Below are positions 20,317-28,226 of a stretch of DNA of 39,603 nucleotides, in pieces; the stretch's first letter is position 1; each line of letters begins with the position of its first letter. Where the stretch lies: contig JAHRVB010000106.1 of assembly GCA_019090895.1 (NCBI GenBank), positions 1 to 39,603 of the forward strand, given 5' to 3'. The DNA comes from Kangiellaceae bacterium. Its GTDB lineage: Bacteria > Pseudomonadota > Gammaproteobacteria > Enterobacterales > Kangiellaceae. The position numbers and the translations under genes are program-made. The notes beneath the pieces were generated by a model. The model saw only the letters and a program-made list of their open reading frames with translations, was not told where the DNA came from and made no database searches.

Positions 20317-20733
20317 GTGCACATATTTAAATTGTTTTTGGTGGTGTTTCTATTTGCTACGATCACATCGGTTTCAGCGGATCATTTAGAAAAGCACAGT
20401 ATTGAAAACCGTATTAAACCGAGTGGTAGTGTTTATTTAGAGGGAGATGATGTGCCTGTTTCTAAACCTGCTGTTGTCGAGAGTTCAGGTCCGCGAACTG
20501 CAGAAGATATTTATAAAGTAAGTTGTGCGGCGTGTCACGCAACGGACGCAATTGGAGCACCAATGTTTGGAAATGCCGCTTCGTGGGCGGATCGAATCGC
20601 GAAAGGAGAGGAAGCGCTCATCAATAATGCAATAAACGGTATTAATGCTATGCCACCAATGGGCACTTGTGGCTCCTGTTCAACTGATGACATTGCAGCT
20701 ACCGTTAAGTACATGGTGGAAAATAGTCAATAG
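20317..20733 (+). CDS. Cytochrome c5 family protein
   Basis: A 138-residue exported monohaem cytochrome. Signal peptide or anchor: residues 1-21 (SVSA^DH). Haem motif CAACH at 70-74. The stretch ATDAIGAPMFGNAASWADRIAKG after the haem and MPPMGTCGSC (112-121) near the C-terminus are diagnostic of cytochrome c5: one of Met112/Met115 is the sixth ligand and Cys118/Cys121 form the family disulfide. Between signal and haem domain is a 40-residue linker. The start is GTG with AGGAGA 8 bases upstream; no ATG alternative fits. It is a single-gene unit closed by the terminator at 20764. In related bacteria c5 acts as a soluble electron shuttle to terminal oxidases. Confidence 0.92.
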   Translation: MHIFKLFLVVFLFATITSVSADHLEKHSIENRIKPSGSVYLEGDDVPVSKPAVVESSGPRTAEDIYKVSCAACHATDAIGAPMFGNAASWADRIAKGEEALINNAINGINAMPPMGTCGSCSTDDIAATVKYMVENSQ

Positions 20734-20763
20734 ACTATTTATTCGTTAATAAATTATTCCTAC

Positions 20764-20788
20764 AAAAGCCGAGGAAACTCGGCTTTTT
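20764..20788 (+). terminator. Rho-independent terminator after cytochrome c5
   Basis: Perfect 10-bp stem AAAAGCCGAG / CTCGGCTTTT with loop GAAA, ending in five T. It lies 31 bases after the stop codon. Confidence 0.92.
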
Positions 20789-20983
20789 GCTATCTAGGAT
20801 TCAATCAAAAAAGCAAAGAATTGGCGAAAAACAACGACTCAGAGTATTATTTAAAGGAAAGCTGTATATTTAGAATAAGAAATACGGGTAGAAAAAAGTC
20901 ATTTGTGAGTTTAGAAGTACAATTGGTGTCATTATCGATCAACACCTGAGAGTTACTCAAACTAAAATCAAATAGGTGAGTGT

Positions 20984-21322
20984 ATGAGTTTGTTTTCGAG
21001 TTTATTTAGAACAAAGAGTTCATCAAGTCATCATTCTGGCCTTGTATTAGATGATGGTTCCGTTAAATTCAACGGTCGGTCGAGATATCAACCATTGGCC
21101 CTCGAGAGTATTCTTGCTATACGTTATCAACCATCTGATAGCCTCTGGCAAGAAGTCAGTATTGATATTGAAGGGGAGGGAGTGCTTAATTACTACTTTG
21201 ATTGCAGTGCAGAAGATCTTAAACAAGCGGTGGAAGATATATGCCAAGCTCTCAAACCAAACCAACCCATTTGCCAGTTTATATTATCCGCAAAACCAGG
21301 CGCTCTTTCCAGTCGAGATTAA
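20984..21322 (+). CDS. Hypothetical protein, 112 residues
   Basis: I do not recognise this protein. It has no signal peptide or membrane helix. Residues 1-18 are Ser/His rich and probably disordered. The rest looks like a small alpha/beta domain, with strands around LVLDDGSVKFNG, LESILAIRYQP and EVSIDIEGEGVLNYYFD and an amphipathic helix AEDLKQAVEDICQAL, somewhat like a PH-like fold, but that is impression only. AGGTGAG precedes the ATG at 4-6 bases. Its stop codon TAA touches the Shine-Dalgarno of the following thioesterase gene (9-base gap), so the two are very likely translated from one message. Confidence 0.65.
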   Translation: MSLFSSLFRTKSSSSHHSGLVLDDGSVKFNGRSRYQPLALESILAIRYQPSDSLWQEVSIDIEGEGVLNYYFDCSAEDLKQAVEDICQALKPNQPICQFILSAKPGALSSRD

Positions 21323-21331
21323 GGAACAGCT

Positions 21332-21745
21332 TTGCAAAACGATATTCGGCAGTTTGTGGGCAAGAGCTTAACCCAAGAAAAACAAGTAGGGGAGCTACAA
21401 ACAGCGGCTGCTTTCGCATCGTCGGAAAATGAACAGTTTGCTAAAGTTCTTGGTACACCTTTTCTAATTGCTGAAATGGAGCGAGTTTGTGCAAAAATAA
21501 TAGACCCTCTTTTACAACAAGGGCAAGTATCTGTTGGTGCTCACATTGATATTCGGCATCTCGCTTCTACTGCTGTAGGAGCGAGATATGAAATATCAGC
21601 TACTCTTTTAGAAAGTCGTTGGGGGTTGTTTACGTTTTCAGTCGAGGCTGAAGACCGAGCGGGAATAATAGCCAAAGGTAAGATTGTGAGAGGTGTGTCG
21701 TTCTTAGATACGATATACGAAAGAGCAGCTAAATCACTTTCTTGA
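21332..21745 (+). CDS. FlK-like hotdog thioesterase with Thr-Glu-His triad
   Basis: Single hotdog-fold domain, 137 residues. It resembles FlK, the fluoroacetyl-CoA thioesterase of Streptomyces cattleya: T42-x7-E50 followed by SVGAHIDIRH76, so the triad Thr42/Glu50/His76 is present with the same spacing, and even the same numbering, as in FlK. The later strands (YEISATLLESRWGLFTFSVEAED) fit the hotdog sheet. The true substrate cannot be read from the sequence; most FlK-like proteins outside fluoroacetate producers are untested. Start is TTG with AAGGA 6 bases upstream. Coupled to the unknown 112-residue protein. Confidence 0.8.
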   Translation: MQNDIRQFVGKSLTQEKQVGELQTAAAFASSENEQFAKVLGTPFLIAEMERVCAKIIDPLLQQGQVSVGAHIDIRHLASTAVGARYEISATLLESRWGLFTFSVEAEDRAGIIAKGKIVRGVSFLDTIYERAAKSLS

Positions 21746-21821
21746 TAATGCCCTTTTTATTAGGCACATTACTCACTACAGAAATAAGATTTAGCAACCA
21801 CCGCCTATTAATCTGTTCATT

Positions 21822-23033
21822 TTAAGGGGTTTGTTGGTGAGTTGGTAAACGAAACATGAAGCCCGAAGTGATGATAAAAAAGGCGGCGAGCCATAAAGTC
21901 ATATCTGCACTGATGATAGAAACAAAACTGCCAACAATTGCGATAATAACATTCGTAAAACAGAAAACAGATACCTGTAATCCCATTACTTTTCCCTGCC
22001 CTAAGTGACCGAAATGTTGAGATAACATGCTAGGGAAAACCACATTAATGATCGCAATAGTTGCGCCAGTGAGGGCAAACGGCAAATAAATTATAGGAGC
22101 GGATAAGAAAGTGATACTTAATACGGTCATTCCAAAAACAACATTGCCAATAAGCAGTGATTTTTGCTCGCCAAATCGACGAGAAATCTTGTCTCCAACA
22201 GTACTACTAACAATAACCATAAATGTGGTTATTACTACCGTTGTCCACCCTATTTGCTTGCTATTAAAAGTTAAATTCTCGACTAACCAAAGCGGATAAA
22301 ACTCGTAAAATGCGTTGATTCCTAATGTGAAGACAAAGTAGAAACTGATAAACCGCCTTAACTCGGAGTTTTTAAGTAAGGTCGCGGAATGGTTGTTTGC
22401 AATCTCTCTAAATAGAGACACGTTTGAAGGTTTTTGTGGCGGTGTCTTTTCCAAAACTACGATTACAAGTATTAAAGAGGCTAATACTGCACCACCACCG
22501 ATATAAAAAGTCACATCCACCCCATAGTCCATTAAGTAGCCACCAGCCAATGGACCGATTAGCCAGCCCGCGTATGAAGTTGAGTAGAGTAAAGAGAGCG
22601 CTCTGGTTCGTTCGATTATGGGGTGGAGTTCAACAGTTATTGCGCGAGCGATGGAAATATTTCCCTCAAAAAATCCTGTTGCGATTCTTGCTAGAATGAA
22701 AAATACAAAACTCTCATATTGAACGGCTATTGCTGTTGCAACATATCCTAGAGTACTTCCAATCAAGCTATTAATGAGTACTTTTTTGCGGCCATATCGG
22801 TCGGAGAGTGAGCCGATGACATTACTTCCGATTAGTAAGCCAAGTGGATAAGTTGCCAAGGCAATCCCTAATAGGATTTTAGGGTTTAACCCCATAAAAC
22901 TGGCTAACGTACTAGGGGTAGGATCCATAAAATAGGGTGCTAGTATCGGGTAAGGTAAGGCGATCCCCGCGGTGCCTAGCAAGGTTACTAGCATAACGGT
23001 TGCTAAGGTTGCTCGTGCTTTAAGAAGGTTCAT
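21822..23033 (-). CDS. Major facilitator superfamily transporter (drug efflux-like)
   Basis: A 403-residue inner-membrane protein with about 12 hydrophobic helices. The MFS motif A between helices 2 and 3 is GSLSDRYGRKKVL (73-85), and helix 5 carries a motif C-like SYAGWLIGPLAGGYLMD (about 152-168). A shorter motif-A echo, GDKISRRFGEQKSL, appears in the second half, as expected for duplicated 6+6 helices. The family resembles multidrug/TetA-like antiporters; substrate unknown. No regulator gene is adjacent, but two 11-bp direct repeats overlap its promoter. Confidence 0.88.
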   Translation of the reverse strand: MNLLKARATLATVMLVTLLGTAGIALPYPILAPYFMDPTPSTLASFMGLNPKILLGIALATYPLGLLIGSNVIGSLSDRYGRKKVLINSLIGSTLGYVATAIAVQYESFVFFILARIATGFFEGNISIARAITVELHPIIERTRALSLLYSTSYAGWLIGPLAGGYLMDYGVDVTFYIGGGAVLASLILVIVVLEKTPPQKPSNVSLFREIANNHSATLLKNSELRRFISFYFVFTLGINAFYEFYPLWLVENLTFNSKQIGWTTVVITTFMVIVSSTVGDKISRRFGEQKSLLIGNVVFGMTVLSITFLSAPIIYLPFALTGATIAIINVVFPSMLSQHFGHLGQGKVMGLQVSVFCFTNVIIAIVGSFVSIISADMTLWLAAFFIITSGFMFRLPTHQQTP

Positions 23034-23044
23034 ATTAATTTATG

Positions 23045-23076
23045 TAAAGTGTTTTGTTTATATAATAAAGTGTTTT
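23045..23076. repeat. Two 11-bp direct repeats, operator-like, in the MFS promoter
   Basis: TAAAGTGTTTT occurs at 23045-23055 and again, identical, at 23066-23076. The start-to-start distance of 21 bases is two helical turns, so both copies face the same side of DNA. One copy lies between the predicted -35 and -10 and touches the -10; the other lies just after the start of transcription. This is a repressor-type placement. Confidence 0.55.
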
Positions 23077-23091
23077 AGCGGTATTTGCCAA
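23062..23091 (-). promoter_or_regulatory. Candidate promoter of the MFS transporter
   Basis: On the minus strand TTGGCA (23086-23091), 18 bases, TATTAT (23062-23067), about 30 bases before the ATG at 23033. A good sigma-70 match. Confidence 0.5.
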
Positions 23092-23544
23092 TAAATTGTT
23101 ATTGAAAGTAATAAAACTAAGATGTTGGTATTAAGGACAATTTGCAGACAGCACATAGGGTGATATATTGTCATTTCATTTCATTTCAATTCGGCACCTA
23201 ACATTAAGTTAAACCTTTATTGTGATGTTAATAATAGTCCGAATGCTTTGGTATATTTAACGAGGTTGAGGCTATAACAAAAGAATAATGGAACTCGAGC
23301 TTAGCTTAATTGTAGAATAGGTTAATTTAATTTTAGATATACTTAAAAAGTAACAAAAAACGCGGTAGGAAGAGGTTAAAAGGTAGATATAAGAGCCGGA
23401 AAAAAAGTATACTTCGCCTTCTTATTCAAGAATTTAGCCTATTATTATAATAATTCATCGACGGTTAGTGATTGTGTTCAATTTTAGACTTATTTTAAGC
23501 AGTCTTTTGATTCGAAAATAATCCATACAATACGGGAGTTTGGT

Positions 23545-25314
23545 GTGAAGCCAACAAACATAAAAGATCCTGAAGTATTCCATAAGGTGGTTGATTGCCA
23601 ACACGCATGTCCCGCTCATACCCCAGTACCTGAATATATAAGGTTAATAGCTGCAGGTCGCTATGATGATGCATATATGGTCAATTGGCAGTCAAATGTT
23701 TTTCCGGGTGTTTTGGGGCGAGTTTGTGACCGACCCTGTGAGCCTGCGTGTCGACGAGGTAGGGTTGAAGAAGAACCTGTCGCTATTTGCCGATTAAAAC
23801 GAGTCGCCGCTGACAACAAACAAGACATTTCAGCTAGGCTACCTAAAGTTAAACCGAGTAATGGAAAAAAAATTGCTTTAGTGGGGGCTGGTCCAGCGTC
23901 GTTAACTGTGGCTAGAGGATTAGCACCGCTTGGATATGATATCGATTTGTACGATGAGCAAGAAGTGGGTGGCGGCTTTATGCGCAGTCAAATCCCTTCT
24001 TTTCGGCTACCTGAATCGGTCCTAAATGAAGAAGTCAACTATGTGCTTGATTTGGGAGTTAAAACTCATTTTAAACACTACATTGATAGCTTAAAAAGTT
24101 TGTTAGCAAAAGATTACGATGCCGTATTTGTTGGTTCTGGCGCACCCAATGGTCGAGATTTAGCCAAGTTAGCTGGTCGAAAAGAGGGCGATGCCTCTAT
24201 TCATTTGGGTATTAATTGGTTAGAAAGTGTAGCCTTCGAACACACTAAGTCCATTGGCGAAAACGTTATTGTTCTTGGTGGCGGTAATACTGCAATGGAT
24301 TGTTGTCGTACAGCAAGACGATTAGGTGGAAAGAATGTAAAGGTTGTTGTACGAAGCCCTCAAGCTGACATGAAAGCATCTGATTGGGAAATTGAAGATG
24401 CACTAAGAGAAGACATCCCTATCTTAGAAAACCACACGCCAATGGAGTTTGTTGTTGAAAACGGTAATTTGACGGGTATGAAGTTCGATAAAGTTCGAGC
24501 GGAATATGATGAAAATGGAAGACGAAGTCTGATTTCTACTGGCGAAGAACCTGTTTTTATTAAAGCGGACGCAATTTTGATCGCGATTGGACAGGATAAT
24601 TCATTTCCGTGGATTGAACGAGACATTGGATTAGAGTTTGGTAAATGGGATATGCCGGTAGTTGATGAAACGACCTTTCAGTCAACAAATGAAAAGGTGT
24701 TTTTTGGTGGCGATGCCGCATTTGGGCCCTCTAATATAATTACTGCTGTAGCTCATGGGCATCAAGCAGCTGTTTCTATTCACAAGTTCTGTCAAGGTGA
24801 GTCAGTCGCTGAACGACCTGAACCTGGTGTCAATCTTTTGAGCCAAAAAATGGGGTTCCATGAATGGACTTACGATAACCATATCGATCATGATAAACGT
24901 CACTTAGTCCCCCATGTTGATAAAGAGACCGCTCTTAAGAATTTAAAACTAGAAGTAGAAAAAGGATTTGACCAAGACCAAGGATTTGAAGAGGCCATGC
25001 GTTGTTTGAATTGTGATGTTCAAACCGTCTTTACTGATAATTTGTGTATCGAGTGTGATGCGTGTACCGATGTTTGCCCGACTCAATGTATCAATTTTGT
25101 TGATAACGGCGAAGAAGATGATCTAAGGGCCCGTTTGGTTGCACCCTCAAATAATAAAGATCAACACCTCTACGTTTCAGGAGATTTGCCTACCACTCGG
25201 GTCATGGTTAAAGATGAAAACGTTTGTTTACATTGCGGTTTGTGTGCAGAGAGATGCCCGACGGCAGCGTGGGATATGCAGAAATTTAGCTACACAGTGA
25301 CTAAGGCAGGATAA
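23545..25314 (+). CDS. NADPH:acceptor oxidoreductase subunit, GltD-like with C-terminal 2x[4Fe-4S] ferredoxin domain (KorC-like)
   Basis: A 589-residue flavo-iron-sulfur protein. The N-terminus has the GltD-type Fe-S helical domain (Cys18, Cys22, then CDRPCEPAC at 61-69). A FAD site follows (VGAGPAS, 113-119), then an NADP-binding Rossmann motif (VLGGGNTAMD, about 247) and the second FAD motif (FFGGDAAFGPSNI). The last 100 residues hold two bacterial-ferredoxin clusters, CIECDACTDVCP and CLHCGLCAERCP. It is followed 2 bases later by the alpha/gamma subunit. The layout matches the third subunit (KorC) of 2-oxoglutarate:NADP oxidoreductase described in Azoarcus evansii, which passes electrons between the TPP enzyme and NADP. 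GTG start with GGGAG upstream. Confidence 0.88.
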   Translation: MKPTNIKDPEVFHKVVDCQHACPAHTPVPEYIRLIAAGRYDDAYMVNWQSNVFPGVLGRVCDRPCEPACRRGRVEEEPVAICRLKRVAADNKQDISARLPKVKPSNGKKIALVGAGPASLTVARGLAPLGYDIDLYDEQEVGGGFMRSQIPSFRLPESVLNEEVNYVLDLGVKTHFKHYIDSLKSLLAKDYDAVFVGSGAPNGRDLAKLAGRKEGDASIHLGINWLESVAFEHTKSIGENVIVLGGGNTAMDCCRTARRLGGKNVKVVVRSPQADMKASDWEIEDALREDIPILENHTPMEFVVENGNLTGMKFDKVRAEYDENGRRSLISTGEEPVFIKADAILIAIGQDNSFPWIERDIGLEFGKWDMPVVDETTFQSTNEKVFFGGDAAFGPSNIITAVAHGHQAAVSIHKFCQGESVAERPEPGVNLLSQKMGFHEWTYDNHIDHDKRHLVPHVDKETALKNLKLEVEKGFDQDQGFEEAMRCLNCDVQTVFTDNLCIECDACTDVCPTQCINFVDNGEEDDLRARLVAPSNNKDQHLYVSGDLPTTRVMVKDENVCLHCGLCAERCPTAAWDMQKFSYTVTKAG

Positions 25315-25316
25315 AG

Positions 25317-27167
25317 ATGCGTCTTGAAGCGATAAATGAATTTGTCATTCGGTTTGCGAATGTCAACGGGACTGGATCTGCCAGTGCCAATAATATGTTT
25401 TCCAAAGCTGTCTTCCGTATGGGAGTGCCCGTCAGCCCGAAAAATATTTTTCCGTCTAACATTCAGGGCCTTCCGACTTGGTTTGAAGTTAGAGTTACTG
25501 AAAGTGGTTATCTAGGTAGTCGGGGAGACGTTGACTTTGTTGTCGCTATCAATGGACAGACATTAAGAAAGGATTATGACACTTTAGTTCCAGGCGGCTA
25601 TTTTCTTTACGATTCTACTAAGGCGTTACCTCGAGGCTTTGAGCGAGACGATGTGATTGATATTGGTATTCCCTTAACTCAGATGTGTATCGATAACTAC
25701 AGTAACCCGCGCCAAAGACAGTTATTTAAAAATATAATTTATGTTGGAGCGTTGGCCTATTTATTCAATATGGAGTTTGAAGTTCTTACCAATATGGTTA
25801 AAGAGCAGTTTGCCAAGAAAGAAAAGCTCATTCCACCGAATGTCGGTGCATTGGAATTAGGATATAACTACGCCAAAGAGCATTATCCTGATACTTGTGG
25901 CTTATCGGTCTCTCGAAGAGATAATGTTGGCGACGCAATAATGATCGACGGTAATAGCGCAACGGGATTAGGTGCTGTTTATGGTGGTGCGACTGTTTGT
26001 GGTTGGTATCCAATTACTCCTTCTACTTCAGTGGTTGAAGGGTTCGAAAAATACGCGAAGAAATACCGTATCGACGAACATGGGAAAAACAAATTTGCAC
26101 TTTTACAGTCGGAGGACGAATTATCTGCGATTGGTATGGCAATAGGTGCGAACTGGATGGGGGCGCGAGCGTTTACTGCAACCTCTGGTCCAGGTCTTTC
26201 ATTAATGGGCGAGTTTTTAGGGTTAGCTTACTTTGCTGAAATCCCGGTCGTTTTAGTTGATGTACAACGAAGCGGTCCGAGTACGGGTATGCCGACCCGT
26301 ACACAACAATCCGATGTGCTTTCCGCTGCGTACGCTTCACATGGTGATACTAAACAAGTGGTATTGATTCCATGCGATCCTGCGGATTGTTTTGAAATGA
26401 TGGCTAAAGCTTTTGATGTCGCTGATCGACTTCAGACGCCGGTTATTGTCCTTTCCGATCTTGATTTAGGTATGAATGATCATATGAGTCGTCCCTTTGT
26501 ATGGGATGACAATAGAGAATATGATCGAGGAAAAGTTCTTAACGCTGAACAGCTCGAAAATATGAAAGAGCGTTGGGGCCGTTATAAAGACGTTGATGGT
26601 GATGGTATTGGTTATCGAACTTATCCCGGCACTCATCCAACGAAAGGTGCCTACTTTACTCGCGGTTCTTCACATGACGATTATGCGGCATATACTGAAG
26701 ATAGTAGTGTTTATGAAGCGAACATGGAGCGGCTGGTTTTAAAGTGGGAAACCGCTAAAGATGTTGCACCACATCCCCAAATAAAATATCGCGATAAAGA
26801 CTCAAAAATTGCGGCCATATTTTATGGTACGTCAGCGCAAGCGAGTTACGAAGCTTTGGATGGATTGGAAGCCGAAGGTATTAAAATTAATACCTGTCGT
26901 ATTAAATCCTTCCCTTTCCACAATGACATAGGCAGTTTTATCCAAGAGCATGACCAGATTTTTGTGATTGAACAAAATCGAGATGGTCAGATGCGCTCAT
27001 TGTTAATTAGTGAATTTAACTTTGGTACTAACCGCATGCAATCAATACTCAACATTGATGGAATGCCAATTAGAGCACGTCGAATTAAACGCAAAATTGA
27101 GCGGATGTTAAATGGTGAAAAAGTAAGTCCATTTACAACCGCACACAGCAGTGTTGAGGGAGCTTAA
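25317..27167 (+). CDS. korA: 2-oxoacid:acceptor oxidoreductase, fused gamma-alpha subunit (KorA-like)
   Basis: A 616-residue fused subunit of the PFOR/KGOR superfamily. The gamma domain is residues 1 to about 185 (IRFANVNGTGSASANNMFSKA, GDVDFVVAINGQTL). The alpha, pyrimidine-side domain begins near 220 with the signature GWYPITPSTSVVEGFEKY, then QSEDELSAIGMAIGANWMGARAFTATSGPGLSLM, and ends with the C-terminal domain II (IAAIFYGTSAQASYEALDGLEAEGI, FVIEQNRDGQMRSLL). With the next gene it should form an (alpha-gamma/beta)2 enzyme that oxidatively decarboxylates a 2-oxoacid to acyl-CoA. 2-Oxoglutarate is the likeliest substrate by family, but sequence alone does not fix it. Confidence 0.9.
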   Translation: MRLEAINEFVIRFANVNGTGSASANNMFSKAVFRMGVPVSPKNIFPSNIQGLPTWFEVRVTESGYLGSRGDVDFVVAINGQTLRKDYDTLVPGGYFLYDSTKALPRGFERDDVIDIGIPLTQMCIDNYSNPRQRQLFKNIIYVGALAYLFNMEFEVLTNMVKEQFAKKEKLIPPNVGALELGYNYAKEHYPDTCGLSVSRRDNVGDAIMIDGNSATGLGAVYGGATVCGWYPITPSTSVVEGFEKYAKKYRIDEHGKNKFALLQSEDELSAIGMAIGANWMGARAFTATSGPGLSLMGEFLGLAYFAEIPVVLVDVQRSGPSTGMPTRTQQSDVLSAAYASHGDTKQVVLIPCDPADCFEMMAKAFDVADRLQTPVIVLSDLDLGMNDHMSRPFVWDDNREYDRGKVLNAEQLENMKERWGRYKDVDGDGIGYRTYPGTHPTKGAYFTRGSSHDDYAAYTEDSSVYEANMERLVLKWETAKDVAPHPQIKYRDKDSKIAAIFYGTSAQASYEALDGLEAEGIKINTCRIKSFPFHNDIGSFIQEHDQIFVIEQNRDGQMRSLLISEFNFGTNRMQSILNIDGMPIRARRIKRKIERMLNGEKVSPFTTAHSSVEGA

Positions 27168-27169
27168 AA

Positions 27170-28222
27170 ATGAGTTATTTAAAGTCCACATTTCGCCACC
27201 CAGAATCTCCAAAGAATAAATTGGGTTATACAGAAGCTGTTTATGAAGGAGCGCTATCAACACTTTGCGCCGGCTGTGGTCACGACTCAGTCAGTAATTC
27301 AATTATTAAGGCGTGTTTTGAGTTATCTCTCGAACCTCATAAAATAGCGAAGATGTCTGGGATAGGGTGTTCATCTAAAACACCTGCTTATTTCTTAAGA
27401 AGTTCACATGGTTTTAACTCAGTTCACGGACGTATGCCATCGGTAACTACCGGGGCCAATATGGCTAATCGAGATTTAACGTTTATTGGCATTTCTGGCG
27501 ATGGCGATACCGCTTCCATCGGTATGGGTCAGTTTATGCATTTAGTCAGACGTAATCTTAATATGGTGTACATCTGCATGAACAATGGTGTTTACGGATT
27601 AACGAAAGGGCAAGATTCTGCCACCGCAGATATCGGTAGTGCGAGTAAGAAAGGTGTACCGAATATGTTTGAACCCATGGATTTGTGTGAACTAGCCATT
27701 TCCTTGGGGTCCGGTTATGTGGCACGTAGTTTTTCGGGTGATAAATCGCAGTTAGTTCCCTTAATAGAGGGCGCAATAAAACATAATGGTTTTGCGCTGA
27801 TCGATTGTATTTCTCCATGTGTAACGTTTAATAATAACAATGCCTCAACTAAAAGTTATGAGTGGGTTCGCGATCATAAAGAAGCCACTGGTACGTTTGA
27901 TTTGGTACCTGAAGAGCAAGAAATAGTTGTACAGCAACCCAATCAAATTTTAGAAACTATTTCACTGCATGATGGTTCCGTTCTAAATTTGCATCGACAG
28001 CCTCATTCTTTAGATATTCAAAGTCGAGAATCGGTGCTTAGCTCTTTAGAAGAAGCACGCCAAAACGAGCAAATGTTAACAGGTCTATTATATTTAAATA
28101 CAGATTCTAGAAATACTCACGAACTGATTAATAGCTCTGAGAAACCAATGAATAGTTTTACCAAGGATGAATTATGCCCCGGTAGTACTATTCTCGAATC
28201 TATTAATGAGTCTTTAAGATAA
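27170..28222 (+). CDS. korB: 2-oxoacid:acceptor oxidoreductase beta subunit, TPP-binding (KorB-like)
   Basis: A 350-residue subunit that binds thiamine diphosphate and one [4Fe-4S] cluster. Cluster ligands: CAGCGH (near 33-38), Cys near 66 (SGIGCSSKTP) and a later Cys (LIDCISPCVTFN). The TPP motif is GDGDTASIGMGQFMHLVRRN ending in NNGVYGLTKGQ (about 104-145). The catalytic core fits the usual 280-300 residues; the last 60 or so form an unusual tail rich in Leu/Glu/Ser, ending PGSTILESINES. Two bases separate it from the alpha subunit. The three genes form a self-contained enzyme, so no external ferredoxin is strictly needed. Confidence 0.9.
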   Translation: MSYLKSTFRHPESPKNKLGYTEAVYEGALSTLCAGCGHDSVSNSIIKACFELSLEPHKIAKMSGIGCSSKTPAYFLRSSHGFNSVHGRMPSVTTGANMANRDLTFIGISGDGDTASIGMGQFMHLVRRNLNMVYICMNNGVYGLTKGQDSATADIGSASKKGVPNMFEPMDLCELAISLGSGYVARSFSGDKSQLVPLIEGAIKHNGFALIDCISPCVTFNNNNASTKSYEWVRDHKEATGTFDLVPEEQEIVVQQPNQILETISLHDGSVLNLHRQPHSLDIQSRESVLSSLEEARQNEQMLTGLLYLNTDSRNTHELINSSEKPMNSFTKDELCPGSTILESINESLR

Positions 28223-28226
28223 AACA

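Larger units (their letters stand above)
23034..23544. other. Divergent intergenic region, MFS transporter / 2-oxoacid oxidoreductase operon
   Basis: 511 AT-rich bases with no convincing gene. The left end holds the MFS promoter and its direct repeats (23045-23091). Also seen are a short TCATT iteration (23171-23185) and a perfect 14-base AT palindrome at 23441-23454. I could not pick a good sigma-70 promoter for the right-hand operon; GGGAG before its GTG is a sound ribosome site. The length suggests room for regulator binding. Confidence 0.4.

Noticed and set aside
21051-21432. Overlapping frames on both strands in the small-protein/thioesterase region
   Set aside because: They lack ribosome sites and cross the two genes, whose starts have good signals and whose thioesterase frame is backed by conserved residues.
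23171-23185. Three TCATT units in a row
   Set aside because: Short simple-sequence iteration outside any reading frame; no sign of a phase-variation role.
23441-23454. Perfect AT palindrome ATTATTATAATAAT upstream of the oxidoreductase operon
   Set aside because: Low complexity in an AT-rich gap; such palindromes arise by chance, and no family of regulators could be assigned.
23510-23545. FNR/CRP-like TTGATT...AATAATCC before the oxidoreductase operon, attractive for an anaerobic enzyme
   Set aside because: The second half-site does not match ATCAA; claiming FNR control would be over-reading.
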